A stretch of 47,072 nucleotides of DNA, from contig JAGOOA010000020.1 of assembly GCA_017992765.1 (NCBI GenBank), positions 1 to 47,072 on the forward strand. Reading direction: 5' to 3'. The DNA is from Syntrophorhabdaceae bacterium. GTDB taxonomy: Bacteria; Desulfobacterota; Syntrophorhabdia; Syntrophorhabdales; Syntrophorhabdaceae. Positions 33,782-40,772 of this stretch are shown here, in pieces (position 1 is the first letter of the stretch; each line of letters begins with the position of its first letter). The position numbers were made by a program, and so were the translations under genes. Below the pieces are notes generated by a model, which saw only the letters and a list, made by a program, of their open reading frames with translations, searched no databases and had not been told where the DNA came from.

Positions 33782-34537
33782 TTAAAATACGAACAGGTCG
33801 AGGCCCCCCATCATGTTCACAACAGCGCCTGTCATATAGTCGCTGGAGACTGCAAAAGCCACCGCATCGGCGATCTCCTGAGGCGTCGCAGGCCTGCGGA
33901 CGGCGGTCTTCTTCTCGACCTTTTCGCGAACCGGCTCCGGGAGGTTGAAATAGCCGTCGGTCGCAGATATGCCGATCAATACGCAGTTTGCCGTTATGTT
34001 GAAACGGGCGCCTTCGAGGGCCGCCGATTTTGCCAGCGCGATCAGGCCTGCCTTTGCGGCGCCATAGCTCGTCTGCCCGGTTCCCCCGAGGACTCCGGCG
34101 ACAGAGGTCATGTTAACGATGCGCCCCCACTTGTTGGCGCACATATCTTCCCATGCCTCCTTGATGCAATAGAATGCGGAATTGAGGCAAAGTTTGACCT
34201 CATAATCCCATTCCTCGATGGTGGTCTTGGTTATGCTGATATTATGTCCCATCAGGGCTGCGTTGTTTATGAGGATGCTTACTGGCCCCATCTCCGCCTT
34301 GATGGCTGCGAAGGCCTTCTGAACGCTCGGGTAGTCGCTAGCGTCCATCTGGACCGCCATGGCCTTCCTGCCGAGGGCCTTGATCTCGTCCGCAAGCTTC
34401 TGGGCTCCATCCATGTGGTGAAAACCTGTTACCACCACATCTGCTCCCATTTTCGCCAGCGAAAGGGCGGAAAATCTCCCGATGCCTTTTGGCATTGACG
34501 CTCCGGTTACCAATGCAAGCTTACCTTCTAATGACAT
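33782..34537 (-). CDS. Short-chain dehydrogenase/reductase
   Basis: 251 aa from ATG 34537, chosen because AAGGAGGG lies just upstream; a longer frame to 34597 has no such site. The cofactor loop is ALVTGASMPKGIG, the structural motif NNAALMG, and the catalytic set is NMTSVAG plus SYGAAKAG (Tyr and Lys). It would oxidise or reduce a hydroxy/keto group with NAD(P). The substrate is unknown. Lying between the class I and class II reductase operons, it may act on a ring-derived hydroxyacyl-CoA. Confidence 0.85.
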   Translation of the reverse strand: MSLEGKLALVTGASMPKGIGRFSALSLAKMGADVVVTGFHHMDGAQKLADEIKALGRKAMAVQMDASDYPSVQKAFAAIKAEMGPVSILINNAALMGHNISITKTTIEEWDYEVKLCLNSAFYCIKEAWEDMCANKWGRIVNMTSVAGVLGGTGQTSYGAAKAGLIALAKSAALEGARFNITANCVLIGISATDGYFNLPEPVREKVEKKTAVRRPATPQEIADAVAFAVSSDYMTGAVVNMMGGLDLFVF

Positions 34538-34592
34538 TTCTCCCTCCTTGATGTTCACAATTTTTATATATTCGCTCACCCTTTGGCAAGAG

Positions 34593-34631
34593 ATCAATTA
34601 ATCTATATAGCACACCCTCTACAGGGGTTGT
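34593..34631 (-). promoter_or_regulatory. Weak candidate promoter of the SDR gene
   Basis: On the minus strand TTGACA overlaps the tetR stop, and TATATA follows 19 bases later. The spacing is long, so the call is tentative. Confidence 0.3.
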
Positions 34632-35248
34632 CAATCTTTTGCGATCGATCCACCACCGTCGGCGGCGCCGCCTCTCAATGCGTCGATCAGTATCCTGCTC
34701 ACCTGCTGGTGCTGTTCCAGGATATCGTATTGTGCATCTTTCAGGAGCCAGCGGCTCACCATGTGTTCAAGAATGCCCAGAACCAGGTGGCGAAGCACAT
34801 AGATGTCAACATCCGTTCTGATGACGCCCTCCTTCTGCCCTTCTTCAAGTATGTCCCACACTGAACGCACTGATTGTTTGAGAAAGTCGTATGTCTCCGT
34901 CTTGGCAAAGCTCCTGTTCACCCGCAGCTCAAGCATCAGAAGCCTTCCGTAATCGGGGTTTGTCTTAAAGAAATAAAGAAAGTACCATACGAATTTCCGG
35001 ATCTTGTTGAAGACCCCCGAGATCCCTTCCAGGTGCAATGCTGCCTGGCTGCGGAATTCGTTCGTTTTCTCGACAGGGATAGAGAAGAAGAGGTCTTCCT
35101 TGTTCTTGAAATACTGGTAGATGGTTCCATTGGCAACACCAGCCCTTTGGGCTATTTCAGAGATGCCTGCGCTCTGAAAGTCTTTCTTGCTGAAGACCTC
35201 AATAGCTGCCTGGATGATGTCTTCTCTTCTGGCGACCTTTTTATGCAT
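34631..35248 (-). CDS. TetR family regulator (FadR-like)
   Basis: About 205 aa from ATG 35248; an in-frame TTG at 35263 would add five residues. The N-terminal HTH reads IIQAAIEVFSKKDFQSAGISEIAQRAGVANGTIYQYFKNKEDLF. The C-terminal half is helical (VWYFLYFFKTNPDYGRLLMLELRVNRSF), like TetR regulators of fatty or aromatic acid degradation that release DNA on binding an acyl-CoA. It lies 39 bp after the second ATPase gene of the class I reductase operon. It is probably co-transcribed and may control the sites at 39.49-39.65 kb. Confidence 0.85.
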   Translation of the reverse strand: MHKKVARREDIIQAAIEVFSKKDFQSAGISEIAQRAGVANGTIYQYFKNKEDLFFSIPVEKTNEFRSQAALHLEGISGVFNKIRKFVWYFLYFFKTNPDYGRLLMLELRVNRSFAKTETYDFLKQSVRSVWDILEEGQKEGVIRTDVDIYVLRHLVLGILEHMVSRWLLKDAQYDILEQHQQVSRILIDALRGGAADGGGSIAKD

Positions 35249-35287
35249 GGCCTGTGTGCCCAACGCCTTCTGTAAAGATCGATCTAC

Positions 35288-36163
35288 TCAATTATGCCGG
35301 CTGCCGCTGGCCGATGCGTCGGATTCCTGCCGCTTGCAGAAACCATCGGCATACAGGGCTGCGCCCAGGGCCGGTATCAATGCAGGATCCCATTCAGGGC
35401 CGGGGGCCAGCCTGCCTGCCTTCAGGATGCCTTCCACCAGGCTGACTATTCCTGGATTCCTGGCCAGCCCTCCAATGATGACAAAATCCTTCTTCATGCC
35501 CAGCCTGTCTACCAATGTGCTGATCCTCCTGGCCATAGCGTAGTAATAGCCCGCTATCAGCTGTTCTATCGGTACCTTGCTCCGGATCAGATCCAGCGCT
35601 TCGGACTGCGCGTATACGGCGCAAAAATCGCTCAGCTTTGGAAATTTATCAGACCGGAGCGCGATCTCCGCCGTCTCAGCCATGTCTTTCCCGACCAGGC
35701 CTCCGAACGCCTCCATCGACCTTCCGATGCCCGCTGCGCATTTGTCGTTCCAGAGGAATGCCGTTGCCCTGCCCTTTTCGGTACAGTGAATTACCCTGCA
35801 GCTTTGCCCCCCGGCATCGAGCACCGTACGGACCGACGGGCCACATACCCGCAGCGCCCCCGCGGCGGCGCATGCGATCTCCGATACCGCCTTATGTGCA
35901 AAGGTCGCCTGCGCGCTCCCGCGGCCGGTCGCGACGATGCAATGGATATTCTCCGGCTTTAAACCGGTTCCGTTGAGAGCCCCGCTCATAGCATCCAGGG
36001 CCGATCCTTTGGGCGTCCCGGTCGTCACCTGAGAAGATGCATAGGGTTGCCCGTCAAGCAGCAGCAGCGCCTTGGACGTCACCGCCCCGATATCGACGCC
36101 CGCCGCGATCACCTTGGCCTTTTTCCAATCCAGTTTTTTATTCATTGAAATATGCCCGCTCAT
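35288..36163 (-). CDS. Class I benzoyl-CoA reductase ATPase subunit (BcrD/BzdQ-like)
   Basis: 291 aa of the BadF/BadG/BcrA/BcrD ASKHA ATPase family. The phosphate loop is AAGVDIGAVTSKALLL, followed by GRGSA, VLDAGGQS and GGLARNPG. Cysteines in NDKCAAGIG and DFCAVYAQSE would hold the [4Fe-4S] cluster shared across the ATPase dimer. It couples ATP hydrolysis to low-potential electron delivery to the catalytic subunits. It overlaps the upstream paralogue by ATGA. At this length it resembles the shorter ATPases of the Azoarcus (Bzd) type. Confidence 0.87.
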   Translation of the reverse strand: MSGHISMNKKLDWKKAKVIAAGVDIGAVTSKALLLLDGQPYASSQVTTGTPKGSALDAMSGALNGTGLKPENIHCIVATGRGSAQATFAHKAVSEIACAAAGALRVCGPSVRTVLDAGGQSCRVIHCTEKGRATAFLWNDKCAAGIGRSMEAFGGLVGKDMAETAEIALRSDKFPKLSDFCAVYAQSEALDLIRSKVPIEQLIAGYYYAMARRISTLVDRLGMKKDFVIIGGLARNPGIVSLVEGILKAGRLAPGPEWDPALIPALGAALYADGFCKRQESDASASGSRHN

Positions 36164-36954
36164 CTTCCACCTCCGTAACTCACTACAGCGCCTATTGCGC
36201 CCACATACTCAGGAAGGCTCACCACGCTCACCTCTCGTTCTATCAGACGCTGAAGGTGGTTAATGACCGCTTGAGACCTGGCCAGCCCTCCGGCTACCAC
36301 GATCTCTTTCGTAAGGGGCATACAGGTGGACATGGCGGCAACGCGCTCGACCATGAACCTGGTGACGGCATCTGCTACATCCGCAGCGTCCGCGCCCTGG
36401 CACATAAGATCAATGGCATCCGATTCGGCGGAGAGGGCGCACTGAATGGCAACAGCTATGCTCTTTGTCGACTTAAGCGCCAGCCGGGACAGCTCTTCCT
36501 CGCTAACCCCCAGCAGCTTCGCCATACTCGTGTAGAAGATGCCCAGGCCGTCGGCGCATTTGTCGTTTTGAATGACGTCCAGCAAATCCCCGTTCTGGTC
36601 ATAGCTCATCGCCTTATGTACGTTGCCGCCGATATCGATGACCGTTCTCGAGTTGCCGTTGAGGAAAAAAGCCCCTTTTGCATCCGCTACGTATTCGGGC
36701 ACCGATGCGGCCGCGTCAAGAGCCGGCGCCTTGATGGCATCCCTGAATATCCCCGTGGCGACGATGCCGTTCAGTTCGCCTCCGGAAATGCCTGCACCTT
36801 TCAGGGCATCATTTAACGCTGCCCGGGCCGCCGCCGCCGGATCACATGCCGTGGGGACCGCGGCATAAGCAAGGATCTCCCTGCCCTTCATTATTATGGC
36901 CTTCGTATTGATGTGGCCCGCATCCAGTCCAGCGAGAAGTTTTCCGTTATTCAC
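36160..36954 (-). CDS. Class I benzoyl-CoA reductase ATPase subunit (BcrA/BzdP-like)
   Basis: 264 aa of the same ASKHA family, clearly diverged from its neighbour. Motifs are LLAGLDAGHINTKAIIM, VATGIFRDAI, VIDIGGNVHKAM, NDKCADGLGIF and VAGGLARSQAV. The first cluster cysteine is kept in NDKC; the second site reads IQCALSAESDAI. Two different ATPases are the hallmark of class I aryl-CoA reductases, since 2-hydroxyacyl-CoA dehydratases use one homodimeric activator. It overlaps genes on both sides by four bases. Confidence 0.87.
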   Translation of the reverse strand: MNNGKLLAGLDAGHINTKAIIMKGREILAYAAVPTACDPAAAARAALNDALKGAGISGGELNGIVATGIFRDAIKAPALDAAASVPEYVADAKGAFFLNGNSRTVIDIGGNVHKAMSYDQNGDLLDVIQNDKCADGLGIFYTSMAKLLGVSEEELSRLALKSTKSIAVAIQCALSAESDAIDLMCQGADAADVADAVTRFMVERVAAMSTCMPLTKEIVVAGGLARSQAVINHLQRLIEREVSVVSLPEYVGAIGAVVSYGGGR

Positions 36955-38117
36955 GGCGTCACCCCCTTTATTATTTCAACGAGCGCGTCCAGCTGCGCCC
37001 GAAATTGAGCTTTTGGCACGGTGGTATCAAGCTCAAGCTCCGTCGATGGGATTCCCAGCTTATCGACGATGGGTTTCAGCGCTACGACGTCCATCGGCTG
37101 AGGGCTGCAGAACCTCTGGTAGAGGAACACCACCCCATCAGGCTTGAAGTCCTCGATGAACTGCTGAACGAACCTGAACCTCTTTTTTTCGCCGGTCCCG
37201 GGGACGGTATCCTTTGCGGGACAGGGGATCTTGCCGATGTATCCCTCGGCGAGCGCCTTAAGCTTATCCGGCCTGCCCTCGGGCACCTCGAACCAGAAGT
37301 ACCTGGCGGCCGTACAGGAATCAATGAAGATAAGGCTTGCGTCATAACTCAGATGTTCCATCAGGTCGAAGATAACCATGTCGTCGCAGGCGCCCCCCGT
37401 AACCATCAGCCGAACCCCCGGCGCCGCCTTGCCGGGCCCGGCCTCCAGCCTTTCGATCAGCTGCTCCAGCATCTCATTGCATTCCTGCTTGTCCATAACC
37501 TGAGAGGCCAGTGTCGCGGCGGCGACATCCGGGCCCGTTATGGGCGGTCTGTCATGCCTCAGGAACTCCCAGAGGTGCTTGAGGAGCCTCCGGTTGTGGT
37601 TATAGGCCTTGATCGCATCCTCCAGGTCGTTGTCCGTTACCGGCTTTTTTGTAAGCTTCTCGACGAATTCTCTGAACTGTGCAAAAGACTCTGTCATGAA
37701 CCCGCCGGCAGGCTTCGTGTGAATGATATGAGGGTACTGCATGAGGTAGCTTCTGTCCTGGAACCCCGCGAACCTCACCCATACGTTGAACGCTTCGCCC
37801 ATATGGATGCAGCTGCTGCTCGTAACGATCAGGTCCAGGTGATCATAATTGCCCTGCAGCCCCTGGTAGGCGCAGTCATGGGAAAAGGAGCAATACGTTT
37901 CATGGATATAGCCCCTCGTCATTGCCTGAGACTCATGGGACGTAAGGATCCTCAACGGTACGATCCCTGCCGCATAGAGGATCTCCTCCGGGACATGGGT
38001 GCACATATATCCTGCCAGGAGCCGCCCTTTCGCCTTAAGGGACCTGGCGTATTCTGTCGTATTCTCCGTTATATGGCGAAACCGTTCGATTATCGCATCT
38101 GGGCCCTTTTTCTCCAT
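36951..38117 (-). CDS. Class I benzoyl-CoA reductase catalytic subunit (BcrC/BzdN-like)
   Basis: 388 aa of the HgdB/BcrC family. The N-terminal GYMCTHVPEEILYAAGIVPLRI is a family hallmark carrying a cluster-ligand cysteine. Further cysteines occur in SSSCIHMGE, GGACDDM and YQRFCSPQPMD. With the 438-aa partner it forms the Fe-S heterodimer that binds aryl-CoA. The length fits BcrC (about 386 aa). It starts 3 bp after its partner gene and overlaps the ATPase gene. Confidence 0.87.
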   Translation of the reverse strand: MEKKGPDAIIERFRHITENTTEYARSLKAKGRLLAGYMCTHVPEEILYAAGIVPLRILTSHESQAMTRGYIHETYCSFSHDCAYQGLQGNYDHLDLIVTSSSCIHMGEAFNVWVRFAGFQDRSYLMQYPHIIHTKPAGGFMTESFAQFREFVEKLTKKPVTDNDLEDAIKAYNHNRRLLKHLWEFLRHDRPPITGPDVAAATLASQVMDKQECNEMLEQLIERLEAGPGKAAPGVRLMVTGGACDDMVIFDLMEHLSYDASLIFIDSCTAARYFWFEVPEGRPDKLKALAEGYIGKIPCPAKDTVPGTGEKKRFRFVQQFIEDFKPDGVVFLYQRFCSPQPMDVVALKPIVDKLGIPSTELELDTTVPKAQFRAQLDALVEIIKGVTP

Positions 38118-38120
38118 CTG

Positions 38121-39437
38121 TCATGCACCTCCTTTCTTATGCGCTTCCATGAGATGTACGAACAACTCCGTTTTCCGCTGGGCGCCCGGCAGGTCCATTT
38201 TCCGGACATCTACCTGGTCGGTATCGTATTCAACGGTCGGGATCTGGTTTTTGAAGATACGCTGCATCGCTATATAGCCGTTCCTGAAATCCGTTTCGCA
38301 ACTGCGGGAAGGCGCAAGCAAAAGCCCGTCGGCCTTATACTCTGTCACCATCGCCTTGGCCATCTCTTCAAGCGCCCAGTACGATCTCACCCCCTGCCAG
38401 GTTGGCCAGCCCAGGACTATTTTAGCCAGCTCGGTTATGGCCTTTCTTCTCGTTGACAGGTCAAGCTCGTCGACCCAGGCAGGGTCTATGGGTTCCCACG
38501 TCCACTTTCCGTTGACGATCCCCTTGAAGTTGCCGCAGGTGCCGAATGTATAGACCGAGGCTACGATCTCGGCCCCGACGTCCCTCAAGATCCTCGCCAT
38601 TTCCGGATGGCCGTACGTGTGCGCTATCCCGAAATAGACTATCCTGAAGCGCTGGTCCGGCGCCACGCTCTCCCCTGTCTCGACCATGTGCTTCACTTCT
38701 TTCAGCAACGTCTCGTATATGCGCACGCTTTCATCGGTCGTCCTGTCCACAACGGCCGGCGGGAACAAGGCTATAAGCCTCCGCTCATCCAGCGGCGCCG
38801 GGGAATGCATGTTGAGAGCGCATATATTGCCCCACAGGACAAGCACCTTGATCTCGTTCCTCACCGCCTTGACAAACAGCTCGTCGGAAAACTCCCTGCC
38901 GGTCACCCTCTGGAGCCACTCTATGCCGGCCTCTATCTGGTTGGAGACGTAGTTGACGATCTTCGGGTCTTTCTCCGCATTCCCCCCGCCGACCATGTCT
39001 ATCGCATACATCGGCACGCCGCCCAGGCGCCTCGAGACCTCCTGGTACCACTTTGAATGCTGGCTGCACAGGTGCGTGGTCCAGATCACGTCCGGCCTCG
39101 GATATCCGTCCTTGATCGTTTTATCGGTAATAGCCATTTTGTCGCGGATCACCTCGCCGACGAACAGCTTGAGGTAGCTGCACGAGTGAAACCCAAGGCC
39201 GCCGGTCTCAGCGGCGATAATGTCCTCGCGGCACTCTGCGGGCACCGTCCCTGCCGCTGACGCCGAGTGAGGTTCGCCGCCTATCACGCGTATGTCTTCG
39301 CCCAGCCCTTTAAGGGGAGCGAGCGGGCTCCAGGTAGAGCCCATGCATCGCAGGCCACCCGAGGCATAGAGATAGTCCCTGTAGCAGTTGTTCTGGTAAT
39401 TCTTTACTTCGCCCCACGTCGTTATGTTGTATGCCAT
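38121..39437 (-). CDS. Class I benzoyl-CoA reductase catalytic subunit (BcrB/BzdO-like)
   Basis: 438 aa from ATG 39437, fixed by an AGGAGG site upstream; a longer frame from 39464 is unlikely. It is a second HgdB/BcrB-family protein with SGGLRCMGSTWSP, GLGFHSCSYLKLFVGEV, WTTHLCSQHSKWY, FGTCGNFKG and LLLAPSRSCETD as cysteine sites. Its length matches BcrB. It is the first gene of the four-gene operon and follows a strong promoter with an operator. Confidence 0.87.
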   Translation of the reverse strand: MAYNITTWGEVKNYQNNCYRDYLYASGGLRCMGSTWSPLAPLKGLGEDIRVIGGEPHSASAAGTVPAECREDIIAAETGGLGFHSCSYLKLFVGEVIRDKMAITDKTIKDGYPRPDVIWTTHLCSQHSKWYQEVSRRLGGVPMYAIDMVGGGNAEKDPKIVNYVSNQIEAGIEWLQRVTGREFSDELFVKAVRNEIKVLVLWGNICALNMHSPAPLDERRLIALFPPAVVDRTTDESVRIYETLLKEVKHMVETGESVAPDQRFRIVYFGIAHTYGHPEMARILRDVGAEIVASVYTFGTCGNFKGIVNGKWTWEPIDPAWVDELDLSTRRKAITELAKIVLGWPTWQGVRSYWALEEMAKAMVTEYKADGLLLAPSRSCETDFRNGYIAMQRIFKNQIPTVEYDTDQVDVRKMDLPGAQRKTELFVHLMEAHKKGGA

Positions 39438-39489
39438 CTCAACCTCCTGTCCAAAATATATCAATATCTTCTTTGGTTGGTATCAATAT

Positions 39490-39502
39490 TGAATATGATT
39501 CA
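39490..39502. promoter_or_regulatory. Operator copy 1 (TGAAT-N3-ATTCA)
   Basis: TGAATATGATTCA is a perfect inverted repeat of TGAAT with a 3-bp centre. It abuts the -10 box of the class I reductase promoter on the downstream side, a classical repressor position. Confidence 0.65.
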
Positions 39503-39531
39503 TTTTTATTATTTTAAAGACCAGATGTCAA
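39503..39531 (-). promoter_or_regulatory. Sigma70-type promoter of the class I reductase operon
   Basis: On the minus strand, TTGACA (39526-39531), 17 bases and TAAAAA (39503-39508). The expected start of transcription falls inside operator copy 1, about 60 bases before the first gene. Confidence 0.65.
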
Positions 39532-39565
39532 GTATTTTTTCTTTATTTTAAGCCAAATATTATAT

Positions 39566-39578
39566 TGAATATAGTTCA
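39566..39578. promoter_or_regulatory. Operator copy 2
   Basis: TGAATATAGTTCA matches copy 1 with one broken pair. It begins 76 bp upstream of copy 1. Confidence 0.55.
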
Positions 39579-39637
39579 TGTTACGATACAAATAACCTGC
39601 GCAAGCCGGGTTGAATACCCTATTGGGTCATAAAATA

Positions 39638-39650
39638 TGAATTATGTTCA
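39638..39650. promoter_or_regulatory. Operator copy 3
   Basis: TGAATTATGTTCA has the same half-sites as copy 2. It begins 72 bp from copy 2. An ACCC-TATT-GGGT palindrome lies between them at 39617-39628. Confidence 0.5.
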
Positions 39651-39710
39651 TATATTAAGAAAAGGGGTTTTGGATCATTGCGTGATGTTAAAGAGGAAAA
39701 TGCCGGGAGG

Positions 39711-40646
39711 CTATTCTACATAGGGGCATTTCTTGTTCTCACGGATAAAGCTGCAATCCTTTCCGCAGGGCTCCATCCTGATGGACACTTCGCTCTCGGC
39801 GATAAGCGAATCGATATCCTTTTTAATATCTGAGATCACCGAATGGCCTTTTTTCAGCTGGATGTGTTCAGGCATAATGATATGGAGGTCTATAAAGCGT
39901 TTTCTCCCTGCCGTCCGGGTCTTCAGTTCTTTAAAATTGCAGTATTTGTCCATGTGCCTTGCAAGGACCTTTACGACATCCATCTGCCCGGACTCCTCGA
40001 TGGAGGCATCGAGAAGCTTCATGAAGGCTTCCCTGAGGAGACGGACTGAAGGGACCGCGATGATGCCGCTCACAAAGAGTGTGGCACCGGGGTCGATGTA
40101 ATTGACCACCTTGTCAAGGCCCAGACGCGTAGCGATTATTATCAGGAGAAATGACAGGGTGATCGCTGAAGAGATGTATCCCTCGAGCTTGAAATGCAGC
40201 CCTTCTGCCTTCAATGCAGGAGAGGCGCTTTCCTTCGCCAGCTTCAGTATATAATAGGATCCCCAGAAATTGATGGCCACGCCGGCAATGCTGCATATGA
40301 ACCCTACCAGTGGGGCCTTCACCTCTTCCACCCTGATGATGTGCATGACGGCCTGAAAGGACATGGCAAGGGCAAGGCCCACGAGAACCACCCCTTCGAT
40401 CACCTCCGACACGTTCTCGATCCTTCCGTATCCGTAGTTATGAAGAAAGTCTGCAGGCTTGTTCGAGATCTTGATCGCATAGTAGAGGATGACCGAAACG
40501 GCAAGGCCCACGAAGGATATCCCAAGGTCAGCCGCTATCGCCAGAGAATCGACTATCACGAGAGCGACCACCTTTATGATGCAGAGGGCTATATTCGAGA
40601 ACAGGCTTACCTTCACGGCAAGCATCATATAGTGGTCTTTATTCAT
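39711..40646 (-). CDS. Cation diffusion facilitator (CDF) family exporter
   Basis: 311 aa with about six membrane segments (first 220 residues) and a cytoplasmic C-terminal domain. The metal-site motif on helix II is in LAIAADLGISF, and a related site HNYGYGRIENVSE fits the HxxGxxR-E pattern after helix III. The C-terminal domain has DLHIIMPEHIQLKKGHSVI. It ends in an unusual Cys-rich tail (EPCGKDCSFIRENKKCPYVE). The family exports Zn, Fe or Mn by proton exchange; the metal is not readable. AAGGAC precedes the ATG. Confidence 0.87.
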   Translation of the reverse strand: MNKDHYMMLAVKVSLFSNIALCIIKVVALVIVDSLAIAADLGISFVGLAVSVILYYAIKISNKPADFLHNYGYGRIENVSEVIEGVVLVGLALAMSFQAVMHIIRVEEVKAPLVGFICSIAGVAINFWGSYYILKLAKESASPALKAEGLHFKLEGYISSAITLSFLLIIIATRLGLDKVVNYIDPGATLFVSGIIAVPSVRLLREAFMKLLDASIEESGQMDVVKVLARHMDKYCNFKELKTRTAGRKRFIDLHIIMPEHIQLKKGHSVISDIKKDIDSLIAESEVSIRMEPCGKDCSFIRENKKCPYVE

Positions 40647-40659
40647 GCGTCCTTATTAT

Positions 40660-40704
40660 ATACCCAAAAGTAAATTAAGAAAATATTTACCTTCTCTTGG
40701 GTAT
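40660..40704. promoter_or_regulatory. Inverted repeat between the CDF gene and the plus-strand operon
   Basis: ATACCCAA and TTGGGTAT (8 bp, perfect) enclose a nested GTAAAT/ATTTAC pair. It lies just 13 bp upstream of the CDF start. A metal-responsive operator is a reasonable guess. Confidence 0.45.
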
Positions 40705-40772
40705 GTAAAAAACAAAGTTTGTTTTCAACCTCACCCCTGTGTTATATGATATTCAGCGACCAGGAGGCCACC

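Noticed and set aside
37005-38456. A 483-codon plus-strand open frame opposite the reductase genes
   Set aside because: It has no recognisable domain and lies antisense to two well-supported genes with matching lengths and motifs.
35288-39437. 2-hydroxyacyl-CoA dehydratase with activator
   Set aside because: Those systems use one homodimeric activator; two diverged ATPases next to two catalytic subunits of BcrB/BcrC length fit a class I aryl-CoA reductase better.
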